Shown here piece by piece: positions 62,294-64,000 of a DNA stretch of 64,000 nucleotides. The stretch spans positions 186,001-250,000 of the forward strand of contig NZ_JALJXP010000011.1 of the NCBI RefSeq assembly GCF_024170165.1, read 5' to 3'. Source of the stretch: Pseudomonas nitroreducens (lineage in GTDB: Bacteria > Pseudomonadota > Gammaproteobacteria > Pseudomonadales > Pseudomonadaceae). The notes below the pieces were generated by a model. It was not told the origin of the DNA and made no database searches. It worked only from the letters and a program-made list of their open reading frames with translations. Numbering within the stretch: position 1 is the stretch's first letter; each line of letters begins with the position of its first letter. Made by a program: the position numbers and the translations under genes.

Positions 62294-62641
62294 ATGCTTG
62301 TTCGTTTGCTGATGGTCCTGACAATCGCTGTCTGCGTTGCAGGGTGTGGCTCGACCCGCACGCTTACCAGCGACAGCGTCGCCAAGGTTGACGATCTTGA
62401 GCTCAAGGGCACGGGTTGTGGTGACACGCTGCCGCGCGTCTATGGTGGGGTGGTCTACAACCTGTGTGTGATGAGTGGAGACTCCCAGACACGTGGAGGA
62501 CTGCTTTACAAGATCGCGCCGATGGAAGTACCGGTAGCATTTCTCGACATGGGCTTTTCTGCAGTCGCGGATACGGTGACGCTGCCCTACACCCTGTATC
62601 GCCAGAGTCGCGATGGAGACATTCAGCTACTGCGTGAATAG
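62294..62641 (+). CDS. YceK/YidQ family lipoprotein, second
   Basis: 115 residues. The lipobox CVAGC is near residue 18; LPRVYGGVVYNLCVM and VAFLDMGFSAVADTVTLPYT repeat the motifs of the preceding gene, so the two are tandem paralogues about 25 bases apart. A GGGAG site precedes the ATG at 62294; an upstream GTG is too close to it. The two differ much, so the duplication is old. Confidence 0.9.
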   Translation: MLVRLLMVLTIAVCVAGCGSTRTLTSDSVAKVDDLELKGTGCGDTLPRVYGGVVYNLCVMSGDSQTRGGLLYKIAPMEVPVAFLDMGFSAVADTVTLPYTLYRQSRDGDIQLLRE

Positions 62642-62684
62642 AGCCGTCTAGAGTGAGAGTTCCATCTTCCCCTGGAGCGCTGTG

Positions 62685-63470
62685 ATGAATGCATTGAACG
62701 GCAAGGTCGCGGTGGTCACCGGCGCGGCCAGCGGCATCGGCCGGCAGATCGCCCTGACCCTGGCCCATGCGGGTGCGGCGGTGGCCATCGCCGACCTGCA
62801 GCAGGAAGCCGCCCAGCGCGTGGTGGCTGAGATCGAAGCCGCCGGTGGCAAGGCCCTGGCGGTGGCCATGGATGTGACCGACGAGCAGGCGGTGGACAGT
62901 GGCATCGAGCGGGTGGTCGCCACTTTCGGCAGCGTCGATATCCTGGTCTCCAATGCCGGCATCCAGATCGTCAGCCCGCTGCAGGATTTCGCCTTCGCCG
63001 ACTGGAAGAAAATGCTCGCTATCCACCTCGACGGCGCCTTCCTCACCACCCGCGCAGCGCTGCGCCATATGTACCCGGCGGGGCGTGGCGGGGTGGTGAT
63101 CTACATGGGCTCGGTGCATTCCCATGAGGCCTCGCCGCTGAAGTCCGCCTATGTCACGGCCAAGCACGGTCTGCTCGGGCTAGCTCGTACGTTGGCGAAG
63201 AAGGGCGGCCCCCACGGTGTGCGCTCCCACGTGGTTTGTCCTGGTTTCGTGCGCACGCCTCTGGTGGCGAAGCAGATTCCCGAGCAGGCGAAGGAGTTGG
63301 GTATCAGCGAGGAGGAGGTGGTGAAGCGAGTGATGCTCAGTGGCACTGTGGATGGTGAGTTCACCACGCTGGAGGATGTCGCGCAGACCGTGCTGTTCCT
63401 CGCCAGTTTCCCCTCGGCGGCACTCACCGGCCAGTCGGTGCTGGTGAGTCATGGCTGGGGCATGCGCTGA
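62685..63470 (+). CDS. 3-hydroxybutyrate dehydrogenase-like SDR
   Basis: 261 residues. [20 protein letters not shown] is the NAD motif; [35 protein letters not shown] (Ser, Tyr, Lys triad; in parts) and [20 protein letters not shown] are the D-beta-hydroxybutyrate dehydrogenase blocks, including the QIPEQA loop. It would interconvert 3-hydroxybutyrate and acetoacetate. The ATG at 62685 has a GGAG site. The operon role is unknown; it stands alone. Confidence 0.92.
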   Translation: MNALNGKVAVVTGAASGIGRQIALTLAHAGAAVAIADLQQEAAQRVVAEIEAAGGKALAVAMDVTDEQAVDSGIERVVATFGSVDILVSNAGIQIVSPLQDFAFADWKKMLAIHLDGAFLTTRAALRHMYPAGRGGVVIYMGSVHSHEASPLKSAYVTAKHGLLGLARTLAKKGGPHGVRSHVVCPGFVRTPLVAKQIPEQAKELGISEEEVVKRVMLSGTVDGEFTTLEDVAQTVLFLASFPSAALTGQSVLVSHGWGMR

Positions 63471-63803
63471 GTCGGGTTGCACAAAAGCAGCAGCCCCGGA
63501 CAGCGAGGGGCTCTGGCCAGGACTGCATGAACACTTCATTTGCGCCGGCAAGAGCCCTGGTTCGCCCGGGGCGTCTGCCTCTGCCGGGGCCGGGCTGGTT
63601 GCGTCGGCGCAGCAGTAGAATCCCTCAGATCGGCAAATGGCTATGTAGTGGGTTTCCCTGTCGTGCTGTCAGGGATCTCTGCATGGAAGGGCACGAACTT
63701 GCCCGCGTACCTGGGCCCGGCAACCGCGTCGGAGCCGGACTGCAGGAGCGCGCCATGCGTGCCATCGCGGGCATGGCCCGCTCCTGCAGGGGGTGACGAG
63801 GGA
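63471..63803. other. 333-base gene-free interval with hairpins
   Basis: It holds a weak terminator-like stem AGCCCC / GGGGCT at 63490-63511, a CCCTG/CAGGG hairpin near 63655-63675 and a REP-like inverted pair at 63741-63789 (CAGGAGCGCGCC ... GGCCCGCTCCTG). Short open frames in it have no ribosome site. Confidence 0.6.
63741..63789. repeat. REP-like inverted repeat
   Basis: CAGGAGCGCGCCATGCGTGC and GGGCATGGCCCGCTCCTGCA (ends of the two arms) pair with a few mismatches; it is the GTAGGAGCGGG family with altered ends, just after the stop of the leftward helicase gene. Confidence 0.7.
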
Positions 63804-64000
63804 TCACACTGCCTTGGGCAGAGGGGCGAACAGCGCGTCGATGTCCGCGTCGTCCAGCTGCCAGTCGCTGCCCGAGCCGTCGAGTATGCCGGCGGCCAGC
63901 GCGGCCTTGTCGCGCTGCAGCCGCTGGATCTTCTCTTCCACCGTGCCACGGGCGATCAGCTTGTAGACGAACACCGGCTTGTCCTGGCCGATGCGGTAGG
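63804..64000 (-). CDS. SNF2/DEAD-type helicase, 3' end only
   Basis: The last 65 residues are visible, from [20 protein letters not shown] to [19 protein letters not shown] and the end LFAPLPKAV. The R-IGQ-x-V-YKLI-GTVEEKI pattern is helicase motif VI and what follows it in SNF2 (RapA/HepA-like) ATPases. The start and the ATPase motifs lie beyond the window. The stop is at 63804-63806. Confidence 0.9.
   Translation of the reverse strand, partial: YRIGQDKPVFVYKLIARGTVEEKIQRLQRDKAALAAGILDGSGSDWQLDDADIDALFAPLPKAV

Overview
The window reads as chromosome of a high-GC gammaproteobacterium, almost certainly a Pseudomonas of the P. aeruginosa / nitroreducens / citronellolis side of the genus. Reasons are the codon usage, strong Shine-Dalgarno sites, GTAGGAGCG-type REP elements, and gene order that I recall (not checked) from two separate P. 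aeruginosa PAO1 neighbourhoods, around PA0829-PA0849 and PA3440-PA3413.

Layout. (1) 1-8.1 kb: 3' part of a MalT-like LuxR regulator, an exported protein, an alpha/beta hydrolase, a PF10118 protein divergent from an AraC regulator, a metallo-beta-lactamase-fold hydrolase and an OmpA-type lipoprotein. (2) 8.1-13.3 kb: DUF3565-ackA-pta-acyltransferase operon (acetate/acetyl-phosphate overflow), divergent from slyD. (3) 13.4-18.4 kb: redox and electrophile-stress genes: glutathione peroxidase, nitroreductase, a carboxymuconolactone decarboxylase-like/tautomerase pair divergent from a LysR gene, and a TetR gene with an Old Yellow Enzyme gene that share a 13-bp operator. (4) 19.2-26 kb: DegV, glycosyltransferase, CysZ, a CHASE4-PAS-GGDEF diguanylate cyclase and thioredoxin reductase. 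(5) 26-27.75 kb: a repeat-rich stretch with a BRO-N gene; it looks like the junction between the two PAO1-like blocks. (6) 27.75-31.3 kb: tetrahydromonapterin operon folM-folE-folX-DUF1244-hopJ, divergent from a flavodoxin/cupin pair. (7) 31.5-38.7 kb: LysR with a divergent lrgA/lrgB-like pair, WbqC-like protein, aldolase/hydrolase pair, two fatty-acyl-type enzymes. (8) 38.8-49.7 kb: cupin/FAD-oxidase/AraC unit, DUF1302-DUF1329 pair with a MalT-like LuxR gene, SirB1-like protein, leucine dehydrogenase. (9) 49.7-56.8 kb: a seven-gene, tightly overlapping surface-glycan operon (Wzt ATPase, sugar acyltransferase, BKACE enzyme, glycosyltransferase, sugar oxidoreductase, sugar aminotransferase, sulfotransferase). 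(10) 57-64 kb: SOS gene yebG with a perfect LexA box, PsiE, an HlyD/ABC-2 export cassette whose HlyD gene is frameshifted by an 8-bp tandem duplication, two YceK-like lipoproteins, an SDR and the 3' end of an SNF2-type helicase.

Most interesting items: the glycan operon, where a beta-keto acid cleavage enzyme sits beside a sugar acyltransferase and may supply an unusual acyl-CoA donor; two about 400-bp dispersed repeats whose hairpin carries a compensatory base-pair change between copies; the shared TetR operators; and a structured, AT-richer leader before the BRO-N gene. No tRNA, rRNA, CRISPR array, transposase or prophage structural gene was seen. All family calls are by eye from translated sequence; no database search was run.
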